A DNA stretch of 5,181 nt from CALGSZ01 sp042408955 (GTDB lineage: Bacteria; Chloroflexota; Chloroflexia; Thermomicrobiales; UBA6265). Made by a program: the position numbers and the translations under genes. Position 1 is the first letter of the stretch. The number at the start of each line of letters is the position of its first letter. The notes beneath the pieces were generated by a model. It was given only the letters and a program-made list of their open reading frames with translations, searched no databases and had not been told where the DNA came from. The stretch covers positions 1-5,181 of the forward strand of contig JBHOQQ010000169.1 in the NCBI GenBank assembly GCA_042408955.1. The letters run 5' to 3'. Shown here piece after piece: positions 1 through 4,864 of this stretch.

Positions 1-6
1 CTCCGT

Positions 7-12
7 TATAAT
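7..12 (+). promoter_or_regulatory. Candidate -10 element of the tig promoter
   Basis: A perfect TATAAT stands out in otherwise GC-rich sequence, 158 bases upstream of the chosen tig start. A matching -35 box would lie off the left edge, so the promoter cannot be confirmed here. If used, transcription would begin near position 19-20 and give a leader of about 150 nt. The assignment to housekeeping sigma is an inference from the consensus hexamer. Confidence 0.5.
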
Positions 13-21
13 CTCGAAAGA

Positions 22-128
22 TCGGCATGGCCGAGAACACGGCAAGCGCGGCAACGCCGCGGCCGTGCCGGTTCGGCCGTCGTCATTCGCCTGGGATCAC
101 GCCGGTGCATTCTTGCCCGCCGGATCCC
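22..128 (+). promoter_or_regulatory. Hairpin-rich 5' leader of tig
   Basis: Several inverted repeats follow one another. TCGGC/GCCGA at 22-26 and 30-34 has a 3-nt spacer. CGCGGC/GCCGCG at 47-52 and 56-61 has an AAC loop. GCCG/CGGC lies at 67-70 and 74-77. A longer-range pair, GGGATC/GATCCC, lies at 93-98 and 123-128. None is followed by a T-run, so they do not look like an intrinsic terminator. A role in translation or mRNA stability is possible but unproven, and GC-rich sequence yields such short stems by chance. Confidence 0.3.
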
Positions 129-151
129 GTTCATATGCCACCTTGGCCAAG

Positions 152-158
152 AAAGGGA
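152..158 (+). promoter_or_regulatory. Ribosome binding site deciding the tig start
   Basis: AAAGGGA is a reasonable Shine-Dalgarno sequence 11 bases before GTG 170. Together with the protein alignment it favours GTG 170 over the in-frame GTG 65 and TTG 143, neither of which adds sequence that looks like trigger factor. Confidence 0.55.
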
Positions 159-169
159 CGCACACCAGC

Positions 170-1639
170 GTGAAAGTTACCGTCGAACGCCTCCCCGCAA
201 GCCAGGTCCTCCTCGACATTGCGGCCGATGAGGACGAGTTCAACCTTGCCGTCGAAAAGGCTGCGCGGCGCATCGCCCGCGACGCCGTGATTCCTGGGTT
301 CCGCAAGGGGAAGGTGCCCCGCCAGATGCTCGAGCGCTTGCTCGGCCGTGAGGTGTTCATTGAAGAGGCCAATAAGGACCTCATGGACGACCTTTACCGG
401 CGGGCGCTTCAGCAAGAGGAGCTCATCCCCGTTGGTGAGCCAGAGGTCGAGTTTGTTAGCGCCGAGCCGCTCGCCTTCAAGGTGACCGTGCCGGTCTATC
501 CCGAGGTTGATCCCGGCGCGTACCGAGAGGTTCGCATCGAGCCCATCGACGCCTCAATTGATGAGGCAAAGGTTGACGAGGTCATCGAACGCCTGCGCGT
601 CAGCCAGAGCCCGTGGGTGGATCCCGCCGAGCCGCGGACACCGCGCGAGGGGGATCAGGTGACCGTTGACATCGTGATCACCGAGGGTGAAGAGCAATTC
701 CAGCCTCCCCTTGAGAACGCGGTGTTTGTACTCGGTGAGGATCAACTCCTCGACGAGCTGCGCACGGCTATCGAGGGGCTACACGTCGGCGAGTCAACGA
801 CCGTGCAAATCACCTATCCCGCGGAGGGTGAGGGCGCACCGGACGATCGCCGCCGTGGCAAGACGCTGAACTACACGGTGACGCTCAAGGAGCTGAAGGA
901 GCGCGACCTCCTCCCGCTGGATGATGAGTTCGCCAAGACGTATGCCAACGCCGAGTCCATGGCGGCGCTCCGGGAGCGCGTTCGCGCCAACCTTCACGCG
1001 GAGCGGACGCGCGAGGCGCGTGCCGAGGCGGTCAATCAGATCATCGAGAAGATCGTCGCTGGGGCATCGGTGGAAATCCCGCAAGCGATGATCGAGGATG
1101 CGCTCAATGAAGAGATCGCGCGCCTGCGGGAGCGATTGGGCTATCAGCGCCTATCGCTCGATGCGTACCTGCGGGCAACGAACCAAACCGAGCAAGATCT
1201 GAAAGATCGGCTTCGGCCCGACGTCGAGCGCCGGCTGCGCACTTCGCTCGTCCTGCGCGAGATCGCCGAGCGGGAAGGGATTGCCGTGGCCGAGACGGAT
1301 ATTGAGTCGGAAATCGACGAGATCACGTCGGAAGCAGCGGACACCGAGCGCGAGCAGATGCGCGCGCTGTATCGCGAGAACAGCTACCTGCGCTCAGCCG
1401 TCCGCAATGAGCTCTTTGACCGGCAGCTTACCGAGCGGCTGATCGAGATCGCAACCGAGGGACGCGGCGCCGTGGTGAACGGTTGGGAGCCACCGGCAGC
1501 CGAGTCTGCCGCGCCCGAGACCAGCGAGCAGGCGGCCGGAGGCGCCCAGGCAGCAGAGGCAGCAGTTGCCCCGGCAACCCCGGAGCAACCGGAGGCCGCG
1601 GCAGAACCAGCAACGGAGGAGGCATCACCGCAGTCCTGA
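170..1639 (+). CDS. tig: Trigger factor, ribosome-associated chaperone
   Basis: This protein binds the ribosome at the tunnel exit and shields nascent chains. It is 489 aa from GTG 170. The ribosome-docking signature GFRKGKVP falls at residues 43-50, the same numbering as in E. coli trigger factor, which supports this start; the open frame extends 35 codons further upstream to GTG 65. The N-terminal ribosome-binding domain covers about 1-115, a FKBP-like PPIase domain about 155-245, and the helical chaperone domain about 115-150 plus 250-430. The PPIase domain is divergent: the usual IPGFE-like segment is replaced by LLDELR around 193-198, so isomerase activity may be weak (inference). The last 58 residues, from about 432, form an Ala/Glu/Pro-rich tail of low complexity, probably disordered and longer than in typical family members. 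It is first in a tig-clpP-clpX cluster, an order common in bacteria. Identification is secure; the start is likely but not proven. Confidence 0.96.
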   Translation: MKVTVERLPASQVLLDIAADEDEFNLAVEKAARRIARDAVIPGFRKGKVPRQMLERLLGREVFIEEANKDLMDDLYRRALQQEELIPVGEPEVEFVSAEPLAFKVTVPVYPEVDPGAYREVRIEPIDASIDEAKVDEVIERLRVSQSPWVDPAEPRTPREGDQVTVDIVITEGEEQFQPPLENAVFVLGEDQLLDELRTAIEGLHVGESTTVQITYPAEGEGAPDDRRRGKTLNYTVTLKELKERDLLPLDDEFAKTYANAESMAALRERVRANLHAERTREARAEAVNQIIEKIVAGASVEIPQAMIEDALNEEIARLRERLGYQRLSLDAYLRATNQTEQDLKDRLRPDVERRLRTSLVLREIAEREGIAVAETDIESEIDEITSEAADTEREQMRALYRENSYLRSAVRNELFDRQLTERLIEIATEGRGAVVNGWEPPAAESAAPETSEQAAGGAQAAEAAVAPATPEQPEAAAEPATEEASPQS

Positions 1640-1641
1640 GG

Positions 1642-1688
1642 CTGGTAGCAACCAGTGAGCGCGAGCATCATGAGTGAGCAGTCCTCAC
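1642..1688 (+). other. Two small hairpins just after tig
   Basis: CTGGT/ACCAG at 1642-1646 and 1651-1655 starts three bases after the tig stop codon and has a 4-nt loop. GTGAG/CTCAC at 1674-1678 and 1684-1688 has a 5-nt loop. No T-tract follows either, so an intrinsic terminator is unlikely. They may be 3' end stabilisers or processing structures in a tig-clpP transcript, or chance. Confidence 0.3.
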
Positions 1689-1707
1689 AGAGGGTGGTAC
1701 GATTCAT

Positions 1708-1740
1708 GCCGGCCACACAATAAGCGTGATGACGGCCGGT
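1708..1740 (+). promoter_or_regulatory. GC-rich hairpin just upstream of the clpP RBS
   Basis: GCCGGCC (1708-1714) pairs with GGCCGGT (1734-1740) through six G-C pairs and one G-U. A 19-nt loop can form an inner CAC/GTG stem at 1716-1718 and 1726-1728. The stem ends five bases before the clpP Shine-Dalgarno sequence, where it could affect ribosome access. No T-run follows. No clear clpP promoter is visible; TACGAT at 1698-1703 is a weak -10 candidate without a good -35. Confidence 0.4.
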
Positions 1741-1745
1741 AGCAG

Positions 1746-1753
1746 AAAGAGGT
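1746..1753 (+). promoter_or_regulatory. Ribosome binding site of clpP
   Basis: AAAGAGGT is a good Shine-Dalgarno sequence, 9 bases before ATG 1763. It favours that start over the in-frame ATG 1778, which would give an N-terminus closer to MNLIP of B. subtilis ClpP but has only a GGA in front of it. Confidence 0.65.
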
Positions 1754-1762
1754 CAACGATCT

Positions 1763-2428
1763 ATGGAAATCCCGAAGATGGAAAATCTGATTCCAATGGT
1801 GGTGGAGAGCACCAACCGCGGAGAGCGCGCATTCGATATTTACTCCCGGCTTCTCAAGGACCGGATTATCTTCCTCGGCACCCCGATTGACGATCAGATC
1901 GCCAATGTGGTTATCGCCCAGTTGCTCTTCCTGGCGCACGAGGACCCCGAGCAGGATATCCGCCTGTACATCAACTCTCCGGGCGGGGTCGTCTATTCCG
2001 GGCTCGCCATTTATGATACGATGCAGATGATTAAGCCCGACGTGGCGACGTTCTGCATTGGGATGAGCGCAAGCATGGCGGCCATTCTCCTGGCTGGCGG
2101 GGCGAAAGGCAAGCGGTTTGCGCTGCCAAACTCGCGGGTCATGATCCATCAAGGCTCGGCCGGCTTCCGAGGCAACGTGCCGGACATCGAGGTTGCCGCC
2201 CGCGAGACGCTGAACCTGACCAAGAAGCTGACCGAGATTCTCTCCATGCATACCGGCCAGCCAGTGGAGCGCATCAAGCGAGATACCGAGCGCGATTACT
2301 ACATGACCGCGCAGGAGGCGCTTGAGTACGGCATCATTGACGAGGTGCTCGAGCCCGTTCACAAGATCGGTGAGGTGGTGACCACCAATGGCGCCGAGGT
2401 GGACGGCAAGGCCAAGGCAAGCCGATAG
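1763..2428 (+). CDS. clpP: ATP-dependent Clp protease proteolytic subunit ClpP
   Basis: ClpP is the serine peptidase of the Clp protease. It forms a double heptameric barrel in the cytosol and degrades chains fed in by ClpX or another AAA+ partner. The 221 aa contain the whole family. The N-terminal region reads NLIPMVVESTNRGERAFDIY, very like the Gram-positive and Chloroflexota type. The active site is intact: Ser104 in GMSASMAA, His129 in MIHQG, and Asp178 in RDTERDYYM. The spacings of 25 and 49 residues equal those of E. coli ClpP (S97, H122, D171). The oxyanion-loop segment SPGG lies at 72-75. The residue after HQ is Gly131 where most ClpPs have Pro. About 20 charged, flexible residues follow the fold (VEPV onward), with no sign of function. 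The gene sits between tig and clpX in the same direction. Confidence 0.97.
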   Translation: MEIPKMENLIPMVVESTNRGERAFDIYSRLLKDRIIFLGTPIDDQIANVVIAQLLFLAHEDPEQDIRLYINSPGGVVYSGLAIYDTMQMIKPDVATFCIGMSASMAAILLAGGAKGKRFALPNSRVMIHQGSAGFRGNVPDIEVAARETLNLTKKLTEILSMHTGQPVERIKRDTERDYYMTAQEALEYGIIDEVLEPVHKIGEVVTTNGAEVDGKAKASR

Positions 2429-2440
2429 CCGATCGCAGAG

Positions 2441-2536
2441 AGCCGGGAGTAGGTCGGCAACGACGGGGAAACCAGGGGAGCACGCCACCACAGCCCACCT
2501 GAACCACCCCTGGTTTCACCCTAACGGCTCCCAGCT
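2441..2536 (+). ncRNA. Candidate structured RNA (three-way junction) between clpP and clpX
   Basis: Three stems nest exactly. P1 pairs AGCCGGGAG (2441-2449) with CTCCCAGCT (2528-2536), eight of nine pairs. P2 is GTCG-GCAA-CGAC at 2453-2464, a hairpin with a GNRA tetraloop. P3 begins at the next base: GGG (2465-2467) pairs with CCC (2519-2521), then after one bulged A (2518) GAAACCAGGGG (2468-2478) pairs perfectly with CCCCTGGTTTC (2507-2517) around a 28-nt loop. The linkers are 2450-2452 and 2522-2527. The element ends 11 bases before the clpX Shine-Dalgarno sequence and has no T-run. The pairing is seen in the sequence. A role in setting ClpX relative to ClpP levels, or in mRNA processing, is inference. 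I recognise no named RNA family. Confidence 0.5.
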
Positions 2537-2547
2537 TCGCCGGCGTT

Positions 2548-2552
2548 GAGGA
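2548..2552 (+). promoter_or_regulatory. Ribosome binding site of clpX
   Basis: GAGGA lies 4 bases before ATG 2557, slightly close but normal. It sits just outside the predicted clpP-clpX RNA fold and after the small palindrome CGCCGGCG at 2538-2545. Confidence 0.6.
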
Positions 2553-2556
2553 CGAG

Positions 2557-3822
2557 ATGAGCAGCAGTACGCGAGGTGGGCGGGTGCATTACCGGTGTTC
2601 CTTTTGCAATAAAGGGCAGGAAGAAGTTCGCCGGCTGATTGCCGGCCCGAATCAAGTGTATATCTGCGATGAGTGTGTCCAGCTCTGCCGCGAGATCATC
2701 GAGGAAGAAGAGCCACAGCCTCCTCGCGCGCAGCCTGCCCTGACCCGTATCCCGACCCCGCGCAAGCTCTACGAGCAGCTCAACCAGTACGTCATCGGCC
2801 AGGACCGCGCCAAGAAGATCCTCTCCGTCGCGGTCTACAACCATTACAAGCGGATCAACGCCGGGCTCGAAAGTGATGACGACGTTGAGCTGCAGAAGAG
2901 CAATATCCTCCTCGTCGGACCAACCGGCTGCGGCAAAACGCTCCTGGCGCAGACGCTCGCGAAGCTCCTCGATGTGCCGTTCTCCATTGCCGATGCAACC
3001 GCGCTGACCGAGGCTGGCTACGTCGGTGAGGACGTGGAGAACATTCTGCTCCGCCTGATCCAAGCCGCTGGCGATGTGCAGCGCGCGCAGACCGGCATCA
3101 TCTACATTGACGAGATTGATAAGATCGCGCGCAAGGCGGACAACCCCTCGATTACTCGCGATGTTTCCGGTGAGGGGGTGCAGCAAGCGCTCCTCAAGAT
3201 CATCGAGGGCACGATCGCCAATGTCCCGCCACAGAGCGGGCGCAAGCACCCCCATCAGGAATACATCCAGATCGACACGCGCAATATCCTCTTCATCTGT
3301 GGCGGCGCGTTCGAGGGGCTCGATCAGATCGTCGCCAAGCGGATCGGCAAGCAGCACCTGATGGGCTTTGGCGAGCGCGAGCGCGAGGAGATCGAGAACC
3401 CACTCCATCACCTGACTCACGACGACCTGCTGAAGTACGGCTTGATCCCCGAGTTCGTCGGCCGCCTGCCGGTGGTGGTCGCGCTCGATCCCCTTTCCCG
3501 CGACGAGCTCATCCGCATTCTCACCGAGCCAAAGAACGCCATTGTCAAGCAGTATCAGAAGTTCTTTGCGCTCGATAACGTCGAGCTCATCTTCACGCCG
3601 GAGGCGTTGGAGGCAACGGCCCGCCAGGCGGAGGAGCGCAAGACCGGCGCGCGTGGCCTGCGGACGACGATCGAAGAGGTTTTGCTCGACGTCATGTACG
3701 AGATCCCCTCGATGGAGAACGTCCGCAAGTGCATCGTTGACGAGAACGTCATTCTCCACCGCCGCCGGCCCCTCCTGATGACCGTCGGTGAGCAGGAAGT
3801 GCCCTATGCCGAGTCGGCGTAG
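2557..3822 (+). CDS. clpX: ATP-dependent unfoldase ClpX, AAA+ subunit of ClpXP
   Basis: ClpX is a hexameric unfoldase that recognises substrates, unfolds them with ATP and threads them into ClpP. At 421 aa it is full length. The N-terminal zinc-binding domain has Cys14, Cys17, Cys37 and Cys40. The AAA+ module follows: Walker A GPTGCGKT at 121-128, pore loop GYVG at 154-157, Walker B IIYIDEID at 181-188, the substrate-gating RKH loop at 229-231, the ClpP-docking loop LMGFG at 268-272, EFVGR with a candidate arginine finger at 303, and sensor 2 GARGLR at 364-369. Two mild departures are Cys125 in place of the usual Ser in Walker A and MGF in place of the classic IGF docking tripeptide. The last 11 codons plus stop (3787-3822) coincide exactly with a 36-bp sequence repeated at 4759-4794, so the C-terminal GEQEVPYAESA may be acquired. 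No terminator with a T-run follows. Confidence 0.97.
   Translation: MSSSTRGGRVHYRCSFCNKGQEEVRRLIAGPNQVYICDECVQLCREIIEEEEPQPPRAQPALTRIPTPRKLYEQLNQYVIGQDRAKKILSVAVYNHYKRINAGLESDDDVELQKSNILLVGPTGCGKTLLAQTLAKLLDVPFSIADATALTEAGYVGEDVENILLRLIQAAGDVQRAQTGIIYIDEIDKIARKADNPSITRDVSGEGVQQALLKIIEGTIANVPPQSGRKHPHQEYIQIDTRNILFICGGAFEGLDQIVAKRIGKQHLMGFGEREREEIENPLHHLTHDDLLKYGLIPEFVGRLPVVVALDPLSRDELIRILTEPKNAIVKQYQKFFALDNVELIFTPEALEATARQAEERKTGARGLRTTIEEVLLDVMYEIPSMENVRKCIVDENVILHRRRPLLMTVGEQEVPYAESA
3787..3822 (+). repeat. 36-bp repeat, copy 1, forming the end of clpX
   Basis: The repeat runs from the Gly411 codon to the TAG stop of clpX. It begins GGTGAGCAGGAAGTGCC and ends in a hairpin: CTATGCC (3804-3810) pairs with GGCGTAG (3816-3822) around a 5-nt loop. 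Copy 2 at 4759-4794 matches at 33 of 36 positions with no gap. The homology stops abruptly on both sides. Confidence 0.8.
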
Positions 3823-3998
3823 CAGATACATCCAGGAGACACGACTCCGCATCGATGGACTGCTGAGCGCGCCGTGTCCGTCGTCAGCGATTCGTGAACA
3901 GCAGTGTGCACGATCCGGCGATGGTGTGGCCTGGCGAATATGCGCTGGTGAGTGTCGCACCGCATTTGGATCGTGCCCGCAAGCGCTCGGCGCCGTCC
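3823..3998. other. Intergenic sequence after clpX, no gene seen
   Basis: I see no plausible coding sequence, RNA gene or T-tailed terminator here. Minor items are a GGAG/CTCC pair at 3835-3838 and 3845-3848, and GATTCGTGAAC at 3889-3899. The latter has a perfect inverted copy at 4380-4390, so the pair brackets the repeat block that follows. Confidence 0.5.
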
Positions 3999-4148
3999 TT
4001 CGTCATCCCGTTCGTCATCCCGATCGCGCTCGCGCGGGAGTGCGCAGCGAGGAATATCTCTGCGCCCCCATCAAGCACGGCGGTGCGCCATGGCCCATCG
4101 CCCGTCATCCCTTGCTGCGCTCGGGATGTCGTCGTGAGCGCTCAGGCC

Positions 4149-4199
4149 TCAGCCATCAGGATGCGCGGATGCAGCAGCGCACCAATGCCTGACGGCTGA
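4149..4199. repeat. 51-bp hairpin at the core of the repeat block
   Basis: TCAGCCATCAGG (4149-4160) pairs with CCTGACGGCTGA (4188-4199) at 11 of 12 positions. Inside it, TGCGC (4162-4166) pairs with GCGCA (4177-4181) around a 10-nt loop. The perfect 10-bp palindrome TGAGCGCTCA lies just before it at 4135-4144, close to the centre of the larger inverted repeat. It could extrude as a cruciform or fold in RNA of either strand. Confidence 0.55.
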
Positions 4200-4224
4200 T
4201 AGCTCCTCGCGAGAGATTCCTCGC

Positions 4225-4285
4225 TGTGCTCGGCATTACACGGAGTGCACTCGGAATGACCGTGGTGTGCTTGAAATGACAGTGG
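4225..4285. repeat. Degenerate tandem repeat, three units of 20-21 bp
   Basis: The units are 4225-4245, 4246-4265 and 4266-4285. They follow the pattern TGTGCTCGGAATGACMGTGG with a few differences each; the first is one base longer. They form the right end of the GTCATYCCG repeat block, as amplified copies of its terminal TCGGAATGAC motif. There are no spacers, so it is not a CRISPR array. Confidence 0.6.
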
Positions 4286-4450
4286 CGGCAGTTCAGTGGT
4301 GCGCGGACAGTCTACCGTCGCGTAAGGGGTTTGATTCCGGCCGGATGCTGCACGGTGCGCGATCGTGACTAAAAGGGGCGTTCACGAATCACGAGAGACA
4401 GACACGGCGAAAACGCCGGCTCTCAGGCATGATCGCTTCCGTTTCCGTGC
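4286..4450. other. Intergenic sequence, no gene seen
   Basis: No convincing coding sequence is present. A perfect CGGCG-AAAA-CGCCG hairpin lies at 4405-4418, without a T-run on either side. TCACGAATCACG (4382-4393) and TCACGACTCACG (4451-4462) are near-identical short direct repeats. On the minus strand this is where a toxin gene would be expected after the antitoxin relic. The short frame starting at the overlapping GTG and ending after 21 codons has no PIN-domain features. Confidence 0.45.
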
Positions 4451-4638
4451 TCACGACTCACGGCGGCGAGCAGAAATCTCGGCAAGATACCGATCATGGT
4501 TGACCGCCAGTCTGCTGGAACGTCGCACTCCTCGCGGGCGATGCCAACGATGTCCCAATGAGGATCATTTTCAGTAGCCGGTTGACCGGTCTTGAGAAAC
4601 TCGCCGGGGTGAGTGCCGATTGCCTCTTGCATGCTCAT
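4451..4638 (-). pseudogene. Frameshifted VapB-like antitoxin relic
   Basis: Read on the minus strand from ATG 4638, the frame gives TENDPHWDIVGIAREE (residues 22-37) and then loses sense. The other frame resumes with LAVNHDRYLAEISARRRES and a TGA at 4453-4451. The two halves join into one 62-residue protein if a single base is restored near 4510, in GACTGG to GACCTGG, which also supplies the Leu before AVNHDRYLAE. The joined pattern, DP-WDIVGI followed by a short linker and HDRYLAE, is the one I know from small antitoxin-like proteins often paired with PIN-domain VapC toxins. An AGGTAG lies a few bases before the ATG. No toxin gene is visible downstream. The frameshift could also be a sequencing error, in which case the gene would be an intact orphan antitoxin. 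Confidence 0.55.
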
Positions 4639-4758
4639 CGTTTACTACCTGAGCATCTGGCTCGATTTGCGCCTGCGCACGGCCGGACCATTTTGTTTAT
4701 CCTATCTCGAACAGGTGCTTGCTGGTGGCTGTCACGCACTCGGTCACCCGCGGGGGCA
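4639..4758. other. Intergenic sequence between antitoxin relic and repeat copy 2
   Basis: No gene is supported. An A/T-rich patch at 4691-4705 stands out; read on the minus strand it gives GATAGGATAAACAAAAT, a possible but weak promoter for the antitoxin relic. No good -35 box accompanies it. Confidence 0.35.
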
Positions 4759-4794
4759 GGTGAGCAGGAAGTGCCCTACGCCGTGCCGGCGTAG
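4759..4794 (+). repeat. 36-bp repeat, copy 2, intergenic
   Basis: It matches the last 36 bp of clpX at 33 of 36 positions in the same orientation. The hairpin is retained: CTACGCC (4776-4782) pairs with GGCGTAG (4788-4794). Of the three differences from copy 1, one turns a T-G wobble in the stem into a C-G pair and the other two lie in the loop. Flanking sequence is unrelated to clpX. Confidence 0.8.
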
Positions 4795-4802
4795 TACGCA
4801 CG

Positions 4803-4863
4803 GCGGCCCGTGTCCGAGCGGCGACACGGCCGATCAGTCACATCAGTGCTAAACACGGGCCGC
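4803..4863 (+). promoter_or_regulatory. Mutually exclusive hairpins before the last gene
   Basis: GCGGCCCGTGT (4803-4813) is a perfect 11-bp complement of ACACGGGCCGC (4853-4863), which ends one base before ATG 4865. The same 5' arm can instead pair locally with ACACGGCCG (4824-4832), nine pairs with one bulged C and a 10-nt loop. Only one of the two can form. The long-range form would bury the GGG that is the only hint of a Shine-Dalgarno sequence. A switch-like leader is inference; no T-run or known riboswitch core is seen. Confidence 0.4.
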
Positions 4864-4864
4864 T

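Larger units (their letters stand above)
3999..4285. repeat. MITE-like block of GTCATYCCG inverted repeats
   Basis: The block starts with two tandem copies of TTCGTCATCCCG (3999-4010, 4011-4022). Its arms are inverted: GTCATCCCGA (4014-4023 region) answers TCGGAATGAC (4251-4260) with one mismatch, and GCGCAGCGAGGAATATCTC (4042-4060) answers GAGAGATTCCTCGCTGTGC (4211-4229) at 17 of 19 positions. An internal relative, CATCCC/GGGATG around TTGCTGCGCTC, lies at 4106-4128. From memory, the motif resembles the dispersed GTCATTCCGAGCG...GAGGAATCTC palindromic repeats of many bacterial genomes. No transposase is present, so movement would have to be in trans, or the block is a decayed repeat cluster. 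Confidence 0.65.

Noticed and set aside
65..169. N-terminal extension of trigger factor from GTG 65
   Set aside because: The 35 extra residues do not resemble the family, and GTG 170 puts the ribosome-docking loop at the E. coli numbering with a better ribosome binding site.
1685..2491. Minus-strand open frame opposite clpP
   Set aside because: Antisense shadow of a certain gene; its composition reflects clpP codons and it shows no domain.
2468..2517. Intrinsic terminator between clpP and clpX
   Set aside because: The stem is strong, but the 28-nt loop is long and the stem is followed by ACCCTAACGG rather than a T-run.
2521..3960. Long minus-strand open frame opposite clpX
   Set aside because: It mirrors the codon structure of clpX in GC-rich DNA, has no recognisable family features, and clpX is certain on the other strand.
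3788..4192. Plus-strand open frames across the end of clpX and the repeat block
   Set aside because: They run through palindromic repeats, are rich in Arg, Ser and Ala, and lack ribosome binding sites and domain features.
4225..4285. CRISPR-like array
   Set aside because: Units are contiguous, diverged and without unique spacers.
4558..4794. Plus-strand frame ending in the same residues as ClpX
   Set aside because: Only the last 12 residues match, because the 36-bp DNA repeat is in the same frame; the rest overlaps the antitoxin relic antisense and looks random.
4845..4853. CAGTGCTAA as half of a CIRCE heat-shock operator
   Set aside because: The left half TTAGCACTC is absent nine bases upstream, and one base of the right half differs.
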